Shown here piece after piece: positions 10,249 through 18,244 of a stretch of DNA of 64,000 nucleotides. Within the stretch, counting starts at the first letter, position 1; each line of letters starts with the position of its first letter. The translations under genes and the position numbers were made by a program. A model generated the notes under the pieces. The model was not told the origin of the DNA and searched no databases. It saw nothing but the letters and a program-made list of their open reading frames with translations. The stretch comes from Jiangella gansuensis DSM 44835 (lineage in GTDB: Bacteria > Actinomycetota > Actinomycetes > Jiangellales > Jiangellaceae): assembly GCF_000515395.1 (NCBI RefSeq), contig NZ_KI911782.1:4520697-4584696 (forward strand), in the 5' to 3' direction.

Positions 10249-10590
10249 ATGACGGTGAGTACCGCGGTGACCCTGTCGCACGCCGAGGCGGTGACCCGGC
10301 TGGGGCACGCGCTGTCCGACGAGACCCGGACCCGGATCCTGCTGGCGCTGCGCGAGGCGCCGGCTGTCCCGTCCGACCTGGCCGAGGCGCTGGGGGTGTC
10401 ACGGCAGGTCATGTCGAACCAGCTGGCCTGCCTGCGTGGGTGCGGCCTGGTCGTGGCCGGCCGGGACGGCCGCCACGTCTGGTACGAGCTGGCCGACCGG
10501 CACCTTGCCCACGCGCTGGACGAACTGCTGAAGGTGATGCTGTTCGTTGACCCGGACTGCTGCTCCTCGGACGCCTGCGAGTGCGCATGA
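10249..10590 (+). CDS. cmtR: CmtR-type ArsR family metal-sensing repressor
   Basis: A 113-residue winged-helix repressor. The ArsR core is complete (LGHALSDETRTRILLALREA, then SDLAEALGVSRQVMSNQLACLRGCGLV with the recognition helix, then GRDGRHVWYELAD). Cys in the LACLRGC stretch and the C-terminal Cys cluster (DPDCCSSDACECA) match the Cd(II)/Pb(II) site of mycobacterial CmtR, where Cys of helix 4 and the C-terminal tail bind metal. It should repress the downstream transporter until metal binds. The ATG start is placed just after a perfect 7-8-7 dyad. Its stop overlaps the transporter start (ATGA). The symbol is by similarity. Confidence 0.85.
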   Translation: MTVSTAVTLSHAEAVTRLGHALSDETRTRILLALREAPAVPSDLAEALGVSRQVMSNQLACLRGCGLVVAGRDGRHVWYELADRHLAHALDELLKVMLFVDPDCCSSDACECA

Positions 10591-11291
10591 GTCTCCCTCT
10601 CGCGGGTGCGGAGCCTAGTGCGGCGCGGCGCGCGGTGCTGCGCCGCCGGGTGCGCCTGGTCGTGGCGGCCACCATCAGCTACAACGTGGTCGAGGCGGTC
10701 GTCGCGATCGCCGCCGGGACGGTGGCCGGCTCGGCGGCGCTGGTCGGCTTCGGCCTCGACTCCACCGTCGAAGTGCTGTCGGCCGCCGCCGTCGCGTGGC
10801 AGTTCGCCGGCCGCGACCACGAGGCCCGGGAGCGGACCGCCCTACGGATCATCGCGGTGTCGTTCCTCGCACTGGCCGCCTACGTCTCGGTGGAGGCGGT
10901 ACGGGCCCTGGCCGACGCGGCCGAGGCCGACCACAGCACCGTGGGCATCGTGTTGGCGGCGGTGAGCCTGGCGGTGATGCCCGGGCTGTCGTGGTTCGAG
11001 CGGCGCACCGGCCGCGAGCTCGGCTCCGCGAGCGTGGTCGCGGATTCCAAACAGACCCTGATCTGCAGTTATCTCTCCGCCGTGCTGCTGGTCGGCCTAC
11101 TGCTCAACTCGGTGCTCGGGTGGTGGTGGGCCGACCCGTTGGCCGCACTGGTCATCGCCGGCTTCGCGGCGCGTGAGGGCTGGGAGGCCTGGCGCGGCGA
11201 CGCGTGCGCCGCGGGTGCCGGCGCCCTGCTGCACGACCCCGAGGCGGAGGCCGGCTGCGGGGACGGCTGTGACGACGGCTGCTGCGGCTGA
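10587..11291 (+). CDS. Cation transporter, cation-diffusion-facilitator-like
   Basis: A 234-residue membrane protein with about five to six helices of the CDF-like cation-transporter class that pairs with CmtR regulators. GSAALVGFGLDSTVEVLSAA near residue 45 and GSASVVADSKQTLICSY near residue 147 carry the D/S and D residues of the two metal-site helices. The usual C-terminal cytosolic CDF domain is missing. In its place is a short Cys-rich tail (CGDGCDDGCCG) that could hand on metal. Start and stop overlap with cmtR means tight co-translation. Likely substrate Cd(II), Pb(II) or Zn(II), inferred from the regulator. Confidence 0.85.
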   Translation: MSLPLAGAEPSAARRAVLRRRVRLVVAATISYNVVEAVVAIAAGTVAGSAALVGFGLDSTVEVLSAAAVAWQFAGRDHEARERTALRIIAVSFLALAAYVSVEAVRALADAAEADHSTVGIVLAAVSLAVMPGLSWFERRTGRELGSASVVADSKQTLICSYLSAVLLVGLLLNSVLGWWWADPLAALVIAGFAAREGWEAWRGDACAAGAGALLHDPEAEAGCGDGCDDGCCG

Positions 11292-11345
11292 CGGCGCACG
11301 GCGCCGAGCCGACGGCGACGAGCAGGGTGCCGCTCGAGGCCGCCG

Positions 11346-12641
11346 CTAGCCGAGGCCGTCCGCGACCAGTACGGCGAGCAGAGCGACGTCCGGGCCGGCG
11401 ATCACCTTGTTGACCGACTGGACCGACACGGCGCCCATCGGCGTGGAGATGAGCGTGAGCCCGGCAGCCGGCCGGCGAGCGGACCGGCGGCGGAGCAGGA
11501 TCGCGACCGGCAGTGCCGCGAGCACAGCGCCAGCCGCCGGTGGGAGTGAGAACCCGATGACGGCGGTGGCGGCGAGGACGAGACCCGCGGCGACGCACGG
11601 TGCGGCCAGGGCGGCCGACGTCTCGTGGGCACCGGCGCCCCAGATCCGCGGCAGTGCCTCCGAGGTGAGCCACGTCTCCGCGGCCCGTGCCGTCGTCATG
11701 ACCAGGGCGAACTGCGTCAGGACGAGGACGGTCACCGCTGGGGTACTGCCGAGGATCTCGTTGGCGGCGAACGCCAGCGGCACCGCGAGGACGCCGATGG
11801 CCGCTACCGGCCGGGTACTGCGCAGCAGCACCACCGCGCTCAGCCCGAGCGGCCGCGGCCACCGGTAGGCGGCGGCCGGAATCGGCCGCCGGCGCGTCGT
11901 CTGGTCGCGTTGCCGGACGAGGCGGACGACCTCGCCCTCCATGAGGGTGAAGCCAGCGCTCACCGCCCAGCGATGCCGGGCACCGCGGTACAGCTGCCAG
12001 CGTGGCGTCAGTTCGGCGGCCCTGCCGCGCCTGGCCGTGGCTCCGCGCCGGATGGCGGCGACGAGCGCGGCGGTGACGACGATGCCGGCGACCGCCCCGG
12101 CGGCCACCACGCCGGCCGGGCCCCACGCCTCACCGGCGGCGACGCTCACCCCGGCGGCGCCGGCCGCGAACGCGGCCCAGCGGGCGGGCCCGTCCAGGTC
12201 GCGCCGCTGCAGGTACATCGTCGCGACGACCAGGAGCTCGAGCGTCAACCAGACCGCGACGGACGGCCCGACGGCGGGAAGACCGACGGCGGCCAGGGCG
12301 AGGCCGGCCACCACGGCGACGAGGGTCGCGAGCGCCATGGACACGAGCAGCACCTGGGCGGCGGCGCTGCGCAGCAACTGCGCCGGGTGCTGTCGCCACA
12401 CCAGCCAGTGCAGGCGCGCCGCGGGCACGGCGAGCGGGCCGGCGAAGTGCCAGCCCGCGATCCAGGCACCGACCACGAAGCACAGCAGCGAGACGGCGAC
12501 CCAGCCGGGGGAGTGGCCGCGGTCCCTGGCGCCGGCCAGGATCTCCGGGACACCGCTGGCCGCGACGGCGTACAGCACCATCGCGGTGAGAGCGGCACCG
12601 ACGGCCAGTTCGTACCAGCCGCCGGCCGTGCGTGGCCTCAC
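11346..12641 (-). CDS. ABC transporter membrane subunit (DUF6297-like)
   Basis: A 431-residue polytopic protein with about ten to twelve hydrophobic helices. It begins at a GTG that overlaps the stop of the ATPase gene (GTGA), so it is the membrane partner of that ATPase. It resembles the DUF6297-type membrane proteins found beside lone ABC ATPases in actinomycetes, rather than any characterised permease. No substrate-binding protein is nearby, so export or a regulatory role is more likely than uptake. Function unknown. Confidence 0.72.
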   Translation of the reverse strand: MRPRTAGGWYELAVGAALTAMVLYAVAASGVPEILAGARDRGHSPGWVAVSLLCFVVGAWIAGWHFAGPLAVPAARLHWLVWRQHPAQLLRSAAAQVLLVSMALATLVAVVAGLALAAVGLPAVGPSVAVWLTLELLVVATMYLQRRDLDGPARWAAFAAGAAGVSVAAGEAWGPAGVVAAGAVAGIVVTAALVAAIRRGATARRGRAAELTPRWQLYRGARHRWAVSAGFTLMEGEVVRLVRQRDQTTRRRPIPAAAYRWPRPLGLSAVVLLRSTRPVAAIGVLAVPLAFAANEILGSTPAVTVLVLTQFALVMTTARAAETWLTSEALPRIWGAGAHETSAALAAPCVAAGLVLAATAVIGFSLPPAAGAVLAALPVAILLRRRSARRPAAGLTLISTPMGAVSVQSVNKVIAGPDVALLAVLVADGLG

Positions 12642-13297
12642 CTGCGTTCCGACGGGGTCAGGTCGAGCACCGGGCAGCCGAGCCGGTCGACGAGTCCGAT
12701 GGAGTGACTGGACAACACGATGCAGCGGTCCGGCGTCGCCATGGATGTCAGTTCGGCCGCCAACAGATCGATGCCGTCGGCGTCGAGGTGCTGTTCGGGT
12801 TCGTCCAGCAGGAGCACCCGCCACGGCCGGACCCGGGCCGCGGCCAGCGCGGCACGGCGGCGCTGACCCGCACTGAGCGACTCCGGCAGCCGGTCGCGCA
12901 GGCCGGCCACGCCGAACGCCTCGAGCGCGGCGCCGACGGCGTCGTCGTCCCCGCCGGAGGCCATCAGGAGGATGTGGTCGGCGACGGTGAGATCCGGCAG
13001 CCAGGTGAAGTCGTCGAGGATGCCGAAGACGGACCGCCAGTGCACCGCCGACGAAGGGTCCGAGCGCCGGCCGTCCAGGGCGATGGTCCCGGCGTCGAGG
13101 GGAGTGGCCCCGGCCAGGCATTCCAGCAGGGTCGACTTGCCGGAGCCGTTGGGCCCCACCAGCGCGACGACACCGCCGCCGGCGACGTCGAACGTGAGGT
13201 CGTCGAAGACCATCAGGTCGCCGTAGGTCTTGCGCAGCCCGGCGGCGTGCAGCACCGGCCGCTCGCGGTCACCGGTGCTCTCCGGCAGGACACTCAT
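12638..13297 (-). CDS. ABC transporter ATP-binding protein
   Basis: A 219-residue ATPase subunit with all nucleotide-binding motifs: Walker A GPNGSGKS near residue 41, Q-loop region replaced by FGILDDFTW, signature LSAGQRRRAALAAA, Walker B RVLLLDEPEQHLD, and H-loop VLSSHS. It overlaps both neighbours by 4 bases and forms one operon with the GNAT gene before it and the membrane subunit after it. Substrate unknown. Confidence 0.93.
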   Translation of the reverse strand: MSVLPESTGDRERPVLHAAGLRKTYGDLMVFDDLTFDVAGGGVVALVGPNGSGKSTLLECLAGATPLDAGTIALDGRRSDPSSAVHWRSVFGILDDFTWLPDLTVADHILLMASGGDDDAVGAALEAFGVAGLRDRLPESLSAGQRRRAALAAARVRPWRVLLLDEPEQHLDADGIDLLAAELTSMATPDRCIVLSSHSIGLVDRLGCPVLDLTPSERR

Positions 13298-13689
13298 CCG
13301 GCCGCCAGCGCGAGTTCCCACCGTGTCGACGGTCCGAGCTGCAGGTGCTCGGTGACGCCGGCGGGCTGGAAGCCGGCGCGAGTGAGCGAGGCCGCGGACG
13401 CGTCGTTGCCGTTCGTGGTGACGGCCCGGACGAAGGCGACCGGCTGGGAGCGAAGCCAGCGCACGACGGTACGGATGGCGTCGGTCACGAGGCCGCGGCC
13501 GCGGCCGTCCGGCGCCAGGAAGTAGGAGATCTCGGCGGCTCCGTCGGTGATCTCGGCGACGGTGAGCTCGTCGCGTTCGGTGGTGAAGGCGAGAACGGTC
13601 TCGTCGCGGGCCGCGACGTACCAGTCGGCGTCGCCGGCGCGCCATGCCCGCAACGTGACCCGATCACCGCGCAGTCTGCCGACCTCCAT
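13294..13689 (-). CDS. Short GNAT family N-acetyltransferase
   Basis: A 131-residue acetyltransferase of the RimJ/RimL-like GNAT group. It shows the N-terminal block GDRVTLRAWRAGDADWYVAARD and the acetyl-CoA P-loop ISYFLAPDGRGRGLVTDA, then the C-terminal NGNDASAASLTRAGFQPAG motif. Between residues 40 and 50 it lacks the usual 25-30 residues of strands 2-3, so it is shorter than typical (about 170-180). Whether this is a natural minimal form or an in-frame deletion cannot be told. It starts the operon with the ABC genes. Confidence 0.8.
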   Translation of the reverse strand: MEVGRLRGDRVTLRAWRAGDADWYVAARDETVLAFTTERDELTVAEITDGAAEISYFLAPDGRGRGLVTDAIRTVVRWLRSQPVAFVRAVTTNGNDASAASLTRAGFQPAGVTEHLQLGPSTRWELALAAG

Positions 13690-13753
13690 GGTTCGATCCT
13701 GCCAGAGCCGGCCGGGGCGACGGAGGAGTGGCCGTGCCGGCTCGGTTGCGCCG

Positions 13754-14266
13754 TCAGCGGCGTGGCGCGGGGATGCCGGCGAGTTCGGTGACGGTGGTCG
13801 CGGCCCATTCACCCACGGAGGCGACGTAGGCGTCAGCGGGCCGGGCGACGACGTCCGCGGCGGTCATCGACCACCGTGTGGGCCAGGCGCCGGGCACGTG
13901 GTCGCGGGAACCCGGCGTGCCGGACGTGACCTTCGTGCCGCGGGTCCGGCGGCGCACCTCACGGCGGAGCATCGCGACCGGGATCGGGCTCTCGACCATC
14001 TGCGCCACGCGATCGCGGAGGCCGAACAGAGCCTCGGCGGTCAGGCGCGACGGGTGCTGCAACTGGTAGGCGCCGATGGCGTAGAAGTGCGCGCGCAGCG
14101 ACGCCTCGCCGCCGTCCAGAACGATGGTCTCGATCTCGAGCAGCTCCGCGACCCGGTCCCAGCAGTCACCGGACGCTGGCAGCGGGCCGCCGCATTCGGC
14201 ACACGCGCCACCCACCGCGTCTCGATCGGCCGCCGTCACGGTCACCGACGATACCGCTCCCAGCAT
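13754..14266 (-). CDS. DUF5946-like protein with N-terminal zinc-type CxxC
   Basis: A 170-residue soluble protein. An N-terminal ACAECGGPLP motif gives one CxxC pair; CWDRVAELLEIE and AHFYAIGAYQLQHPSRLTAEAL follow, the pattern I associate with DUF5946. It starts on the last base of the dehydrogenase stop codon (TGATG), so it is co-translated with that enzyme. Role unknown; a helper of the dehydrogenase is possible but not shown. Confidence 0.65.
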   Translation of the reverse strand: MLGAVSSVTVTAADRDAVGGACAECGGPLPASGDCWDRVAELLEIETIVLDGGEASLRAHFYAIGAYQLQHPSRLTAEALFGLRDRVAQMVESPIPVAMLRREVRRRTRGTKVTSGTPGSRDHVPGAWPTRWSMTAADVVARPADAYVASVGEWAATTVTELAGIPAPRR

Positions 14267-15447
14267 CACGGAGTGAGCAGCACCTTGACCATGCCGTCGG
14301 CCTTCTTCTGGAACCGGTCGTAGGCGGCCGGCGCCTCCTCGAGCGGCAGCCGGTGCGTGTGGAAATGCTCGACTCCGAGCGGGTCGTCGTCGCCGGTCAG
14401 CAGGGGCATGATGTCGTCGGACCACCGCCGCACGTTGGCCTGACCCATGCGCAGCTGGATCTGCTTGTCGAACAGCGTGAGCATCGGCAGCGGGTCGGCC
14501 ATGCCGCCGTAGACGCCGGCGAGCGAGATCGTCCCGCCGCGGCGAACCGCGTCGATGGCCATGTACAGCGAGGCGAGACGGTCCACGCCGGCCTTCTGCA
14601 TCATCGGCTCGGCGATGGCGTCGGGCAGGAAGCCCGCGAGCTTCTGCGCGGCCTGGGCGACCGGGGAACCGTGGGCTTCCATGCCGACGGCGTCGATCAC
14701 GGAGTCCGCGCCGCGGCCGTCGGTGAGGTCACGCACGGTGCCGGCGAGGTCGTCCTCGGCGTCGGGATCGAGCACGACCGCGCCTCGCTCGGCCACCCTG
14801 GCCCGCCGTTCGGGCACCGGGTCGGCGGCGATCACTCGATGGCCCCGATGCGCTGCGATGCGGCTGGCCATGTCGCCGATCGGTCCCAGACCCAGAACGA
14901 GGACGGTGCCCTCGCGCGGGACGCCGGCGTACTCGACCGCCTGCCAGGCCGTAGGCAGCACGTCGGACAGGTAGACGAACCGCTCGTCCGGCCCCTCCGG
15001 CGGCAGCGAGATGGGGGCGTACTGCGCCTGCCGCACCTGCAGGTACTGCGCCTGCCCGCCCGGCACCTGACCGTACAGCTTGGTGTAGCCGTACAGCGCC
15101 GCACCCATCCCGTGCTCGCGTACCTGGGTGGTCTCACACTGCGTGTGCAGACCCTGCTGGCACATGTAGCAGGTCCCGCAGCAGATTTGGAACGGCACTA
15201 CGACCCGGTCGCCCGGCGCGATGCCCGTCACCTCGCTGCCGATCTCCTCGACGATGCCCATGGATTCGTGCCCCAGGATGTCGCCGGGCTTCATGAACGG
15301 CGACATGGGTTCGTACAGGTGCAGGTCCGACCCGCAGATCGCGGTGGTGGTGACGCGGATGACCGCGTCCGTAGGCGCGTCGATGCGTGGGTCCGCGACG
15401 TCCTCGACCCGGACGTCGCGGATGCCCTGCCAGGTCACTGCCCTCAT
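14266..15447 (-). CDS. Zinc-dependent alcohol / formaldehyde dehydrogenase
   Basis: A 393-residue medium-chain dehydrogenase of the glutathione-independent formaldehyde dehydrogenase-like branch. Catalytic zinc ligands are in CGSDLHLYE (Cys 38 region) and GHESMG; the structural zinc site is CCGTCYMCQQGLHTQC. The Rossmann motif VLVLGLGPIGDMAS near residue 188 binds NAD(P). Start is ATG 15447; an upstream in-frame extension is not conserved. It leads a two-gene operon with the DUF5946-like gene and is divergent from the haem-oxygenase-fold gene. Substrate is probably a short aldehyde or alcohol. Confidence 0.9.
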   Translation of the reverse strand: MRAVTWQGIRDVRVEDVADPRIDAPTDAVIRVTTTAICGSDLHLYEPMSPFMKPGDILGHESMGIVEEIGSEVTGIAPGDRVVVPFQICCGTCYMCQQGLHTQCETTQVREHGMGAALYGYTKLYGQVPGGQAQYLQVRQAQYAPISLPPEGPDERFVYLSDVLPTAWQAVEYAGVPREGTVLVLGLGPIGDMASRIAAHRGHRVIAADPVPERRARVAERGAVVLDPDAEDDLAGTVRDLTDGRGADSVIDAVGMEAHGSPVAQAAQKLAGFLPDAIAEPMMQKAGVDRLASLYMAIDAVRRGGTISLAGVYGGMADPLPMLTLFDKQIQLRMGQANVRRWSDDIMPLLTGDDDPLGVEHFHTHRLPLEEAPAAYDRFQKKADGMVKVLLTP

Positions 15448-15565
15448 CACACTGCCCCATCTCGTGGTGTCCGACACGGATGCACTCCGCGTACCCGTCG
15501 GCGCCGCGGCCATGCTGGGCGCCGACGGCGCGCGTGAGGCGGGGCTGCTCGGGTATGACGCGGGC

Positions 15566-16516
15566 ATGGGGATGAACCTTCCGAAACCACGCGGAGAACT
15601 GAGTCAACTCGTGTCCACGGCGCTGCGGGGCCGGGACTCGTCGTGGGAGACCGCGATGCGGGCCGGCCCGTCGGGCCCGGACGACCTGCACGTGACGCTG
15701 TGGATGCTGTACGAACTCAGCTACCGGGGCTTCGCCGACGTGGACGACGACCTGGAGTGGCACCCGGACGCGGTGCGGGTGCGCCGGACGCTCGAGCGCC
15801 GGTTCGAGGACGAGCTACGCACGGACTTCGCCGCCCCGGAACCGGCCGGGCCGTTCGCCGATGCGCTGGCCGAGTTCATCGACGCCGACGACGGAGCGTC
15901 GGTGGCGTCGTTCGTGCAGCGCTCCGCCACCCGCGAGCACGTGCTGGAGCTGTTGCGGCATCGGTCGATCTACCACCTGAAGGAGGCCGATCCGAGCACG
16001 TGGGTGGTGCCGCGGCTGCCGGTGGCGCCGAAGGCAGCCCTGATGGAGTTGCAGTACGACGAGTACGGCTGCGGCGACCCCAATCGGCTGCACGCCCACC
16101 TGTTCACGCTCGGCCTGGAAGCATCCGGGTTGCGCTCGGATTACGGCGCCTACATCGACGACGTCCCCGTTGAGGTGTTGATGCAGAACAACGCCATGTC
16201 GCTGTTCGGCCTGCATCGGAGGCTGCGTGGTGCCGCGATGGGACACCTCGCGGCGTTCGAGGCGACCAGTTCGCTCCCGTCGCGCCGGATGGCCCAGGGC
16301 TTGGAACGCCTCGGCTTCCCCGCGGAGATGGTCGCCTACTACACGGAGCACGTCGAGGCCGATGCCGTCCACGAACAGTTGGCCATCCGGACCATCTGCG
16401 GCGCGCTGGTGGCGCAGGAGCCGGCTCAGGCAGCTGAGATCATGTTCGGCGCGTCGACCTGCCTCGGCCTGGAAGACCGCTTCGCCCGCCGGATGCTGAC
16501 GGAGTGGGGAGCATGA
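15566..16516 (+). CDS. Iron-containing redox enzyme (haem-oxygenase fold)
   Basis: A 316-residue protein of the iron-containing redox enzyme family, which has a haem-oxygenase-like helical fold and in some members a non-haem di-iron site. Candidate ligands are E in LMELQYDEYGCGDPNRLHAHLF (with H following) and E/H in YYTEHVEADAVHEQLA. That spacing is typical of the family. It is followed with a 4-base overlap by a CDGSH iron-sulfur protein, a plausible electron donor. Two ATGs (15566, 15572) are possible starts. The reaction is unknown. Confidence 0.85.
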   Translation: MGMNLPKPRGELSQLVSTALRGRDSSWETAMRAGPSGPDDLHVTLWMLYELSYRGFADVDDDLEWHPDAVRVRRTLERRFEDELRTDFAAPEPAGPFADALAEFIDADDGASVASFVQRSATREHVLELLRHRSIYHLKEADPSTWVVPRLPVAPKAALMELQYDEYGCGDPNRLHAHLFTLGLEASGLRSDYGAYIDDVPVEVLMQNNAMSLFGLHRRLRGAAMGHLAAFEATSSLPSRRMAQGLERLGFPAEMVAYYTEHVEADAVHEQLAIRTICGALVAQEPAQAAEIMFGASTCLGLEDRFARRMLTEWGA

Positions 16517-16716
16517 GCACCTTCGAGCACCCCGATGTCGTCGTCTGCCCCGGCGGTCCGCTACTGCTGCGTGGGCGGCATGTCGTGGAGGATGCCGAGG
16601 GGCAGACTCACGTCACCACGCGGCCCGTGAGCGCGGTGTGCCGGTGTGGCAAATCGGCCACCCAACCCTGGTGCGACGGCACCCACAAGGTCATTCCCGA
16701 CAAGCAGAAGCCGTGA
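16513..16716 (+). CDS. CDGSH iron-sulfur domain protein
   Basis: A 67-residue protein with a complete 2Fe-2S CDGSH motif, CRCGKSATQPWCDGTH (three Cys and one His ligand). It is small, single-domain and soluble. It overlaps the stop of the redox enzyme (ATGA) and so is made with it, most likely as its electron-transfer partner. An in-frame GTG at 16504 could add three residues. Its 3' end overlaps the convergent methyltransferase gene by 26 bases. Confidence 0.93.
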   Translation: MSTFEHPDVVVCPGGPLLLRGRHVVEDAEGQTHVTTRPVSAVCRCGKSATQPWCDGTHKVIPDKQKP

Positions 16717-17362
16717 ACCGGCGGAGGAGCACCAGGACGCCGTGCGGCTGGTAGGACCGCACGGCGAGAACGTCCAGGTCGGCCGCATGGTCGCGCACGG
16801 AGAGCGCCTGCTCCAGCGTCCCCAGCTGCGCCAGGGCCGAGCCGCCGTCGGCGAGGTGCGCGTCGATGGCCGTCAGGCAGCGCCGCATCACGTCCAGGCC
16901 GTCGGCTCCGCCGTCGATCGCGGCCACCGGGTCCTCCGGGAACCGCCCGACGGCGTCGCTGGGCACCCACGGGGGGTCGGCGAGGATGAGCGCGTAACGC
17001 TCGCCGGGCCGCAGTGCTTCGTCGATCGTCCCCTGGCGGACCTCGACGCGGCCCACGCCCCGGCCGGCCGCTCGCGCGGCGTTGGCGCGAGCGTGGCCAC
17101 AGGCCACCGGATCGGCGTCGACCTGGACGAGGTGGCGCCCACTGCCGGCCACGGCGAGCAGCCCGATCTGTCCGGCGCCGGCACACAGTTCCAGCACCGG
17201 CCCGGGTGGCGCGGCGCGCAACAAGTCGGCGGCCCACCGGGCCTGGTTGACCGTCCACGGCCGCGGCCGCAACACCCGGTCGTCGAAGCCGATCGACAGC
17301 GACCCGAACGTCATGTATTCGTGGACGGCGGCCGCGGGCGGTGAAGTCGTCGCAGGGTTCAT
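16691..17362 (-). CDS. Class I SAM-dependent methyltransferase (HemK-like motif)
   Basis: A 223-residue methyltransferase. Motif I is VLELCAGAGQIGLLA (near residue 55), the acidic ribose binder is QVDADP, and the catalytic motif is ILADPPWVPS, the (D/N)PP(Y/W) type used for amino-group methylation of DNA, RNA or protein glutamine. Upstream it overlaps the Cys-rich gene by 4 bases. Its 3' end runs 26 bases into the convergent CDGSH gene. Target unknown. Confidence 0.87.
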   Translation of the reverse strand: MNPATTSPPAAAVHEYMTFGSLSIGFDDRVLRPRPWTVNQARWAADLLRAAPPGPVLELCAGAGQIGLLAVAGSGRHLVQVDADPVACGHARANAARAAGRGVGRVEVRQGTIDEALRPGERYALILADPPWVPSDAVGRFPEDPVAAIDGGADGLDVMRRCLTAIDAHLADGGSALAQLGTLEQALSVRDHAADLDVLAVRSYQPHGVLVLLRRFTASACRE

Positions 17363-17607
17363 GCTGTGGCGTGCGCGGCGTTGTCGCTGACCGAACCGAC
17401 GCCCTCTTCCTGTGCGCAGTGGGCGCAGCAGTAGACCTGGGCGCCCGCCTGAATGCCGTGGCCTATCACCCGGCAGCCGCAGTGCGCGCACTGCGGCGCG
17501 CACTGGTGAATGGCGCACTCGAAGCTGTCGAACACGAACTCCTGGCCGTCGGCCGTGCGCAGCGTGAAGGCGGCCTCGTAGTCGTTGCCGCAGACGGTGC
17601 ACTGCAT
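17359..17607 (-). CDS. Small Cys-rich zinc-binding protein, metallothionein-like
   Basis: An 82-residue protein with ten Cys and several His (CTVCGNDYE, FECAIHQCAPQCAHCGCRVIGHG, YCCAHCAQ). Such spacing suggests one or two zinc sites, similar to prokaryotic metallothionein-like or zinc-ribbon proteins. ATG 17607 is preferred to ATG 17622 because GAGAGGA lies at ribosome-binding distance. It is first gene of an operon with the methyltransferase. A GAAT-N15-GGGTAC site upstream suggests stress control. Confidence 0.75.
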   Translation of the reverse strand: MQCTVCGNDYEAAFTLRTADGQEFVFDSFECAIHQCAPQCAHCGCRVIGHGIQAGAQVYCCAHCAQEEGVGSVSDNAAHATA

Positions 17608-17649
17608 CGTGGGTCCTCTCATCGGTGGTACCTGGTCGTTGGGTGTCCA

Positions 17650-17674
17650 GTACCCGCGTCTCGGTACGTGATTC
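17650..17674 (-). promoter_or_regulatory. Possible SigB/F-type promoter of the Cys-rich gene
   Basis: Read on the minus strand: GAAT, 15 bases, GGGTAC, which fits the Streptomyces-type GNNT-N14-16-GGGTAY pattern. It lies 43 bases before the chosen start codon. Confidence 0.5.
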
Positions 17675-17717
17675 GCCCTCGTGCACGACGGCGCCGGCCT
17701 GGAGGTGATCTTGGCTC

Positions 17718-17742
17718 GTTTCCGGCCGATGCCACCGGGTAG
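17718..17742 (+). promoter_or_regulatory. SigB/F-type promoter
   Basis: GTTT, 15 bases, GGGTAG, 32 bases before the ATG of the DUF6766-like gene. It faces away from the minus-strand site at 17650-17674, so the two form a divergent pair of stress promoters. Confidence 0.6.
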
Positions 17743-17774
17743 TAGCAGGCCGGGGGCGAACCGGAGGAGGCGTC

Positions 17775-18148
17775 ATGCGGAATCTGCGTCGCTGGGGTGC
17801 GGTGTACGTCCTGATCCTGCTGTTCCTCGGATCGTGGCTGGGCCAGTTCCTGACTCAGCTGGCGCAGTTTCGAACGATCAGCAGGCCCACGGGGAGCCCT
17901 TCGCCTGGTCCGACTACTTCGCGACCTTCTTCTCCTCGACGTTCGAGAACTGGCAGAGCGAGTGGCTCCAGCTGGTTTTCCAGGCCGTGCTGCTGCTGGC
18001 GGCCAAGCACCTGATCTTCCAGGCGGACGCCGAGGACCTGGAACGGATCGAGCGGAAGATCGACAACATCCACGAGCACGTGGGGGCCGGCGAGGTCGGC
18101 CCGGAGAAGGGCGACGACGCCGCGATCAGGCCGGAGCGCTCGACCTGA
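17775..18148 (+). pseudogene. DUF6766-like membrane protein gene, frameshifted
   Basis: The first frame starts at ATG 17775 after GGAGG and encodes a helix (WGAVYVLILLFLGSWLGQFLTQLAQF). Near 17866-17872 the family reading continues one base earlier, as NDQQAHGEPFAWSDYFATFF, then STFENWQSEWLQLVFQAVLLL and a charged coiled tail (DLERIERKIDNIHEHVG). NDQQxHGE and FENWQSE are typical DUF6766 blocks. One missing base after CAGTTT would restore the gene. It could be a sequencing error, a recent mutation or, less likely, programmed frameshifting; no classical slippery heptamer is visible. Confidence 0.78.
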
Positions 18149-18181
18149 GGCGACCACGCTCCGTCGGCGGCGATTCGCCCC

Positions 18182-18206
18182 GTTTGAGTGCCTTCGGCAG
18201 TGGTAC
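18182..18206 (+). promoter_or_regulatory. SigB/F-type promoter
   Basis: GTTT, 15 bases, TGGTAC (consensus GGGTAC), 38 bases before the start of the 73-residue protein gene. One -10 base deviates. Confidence 0.5.
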
Positions 18207-18244
18207 CTGACGAGGATCGTCCGCGACTCTGCTCTGGAGGTCCC

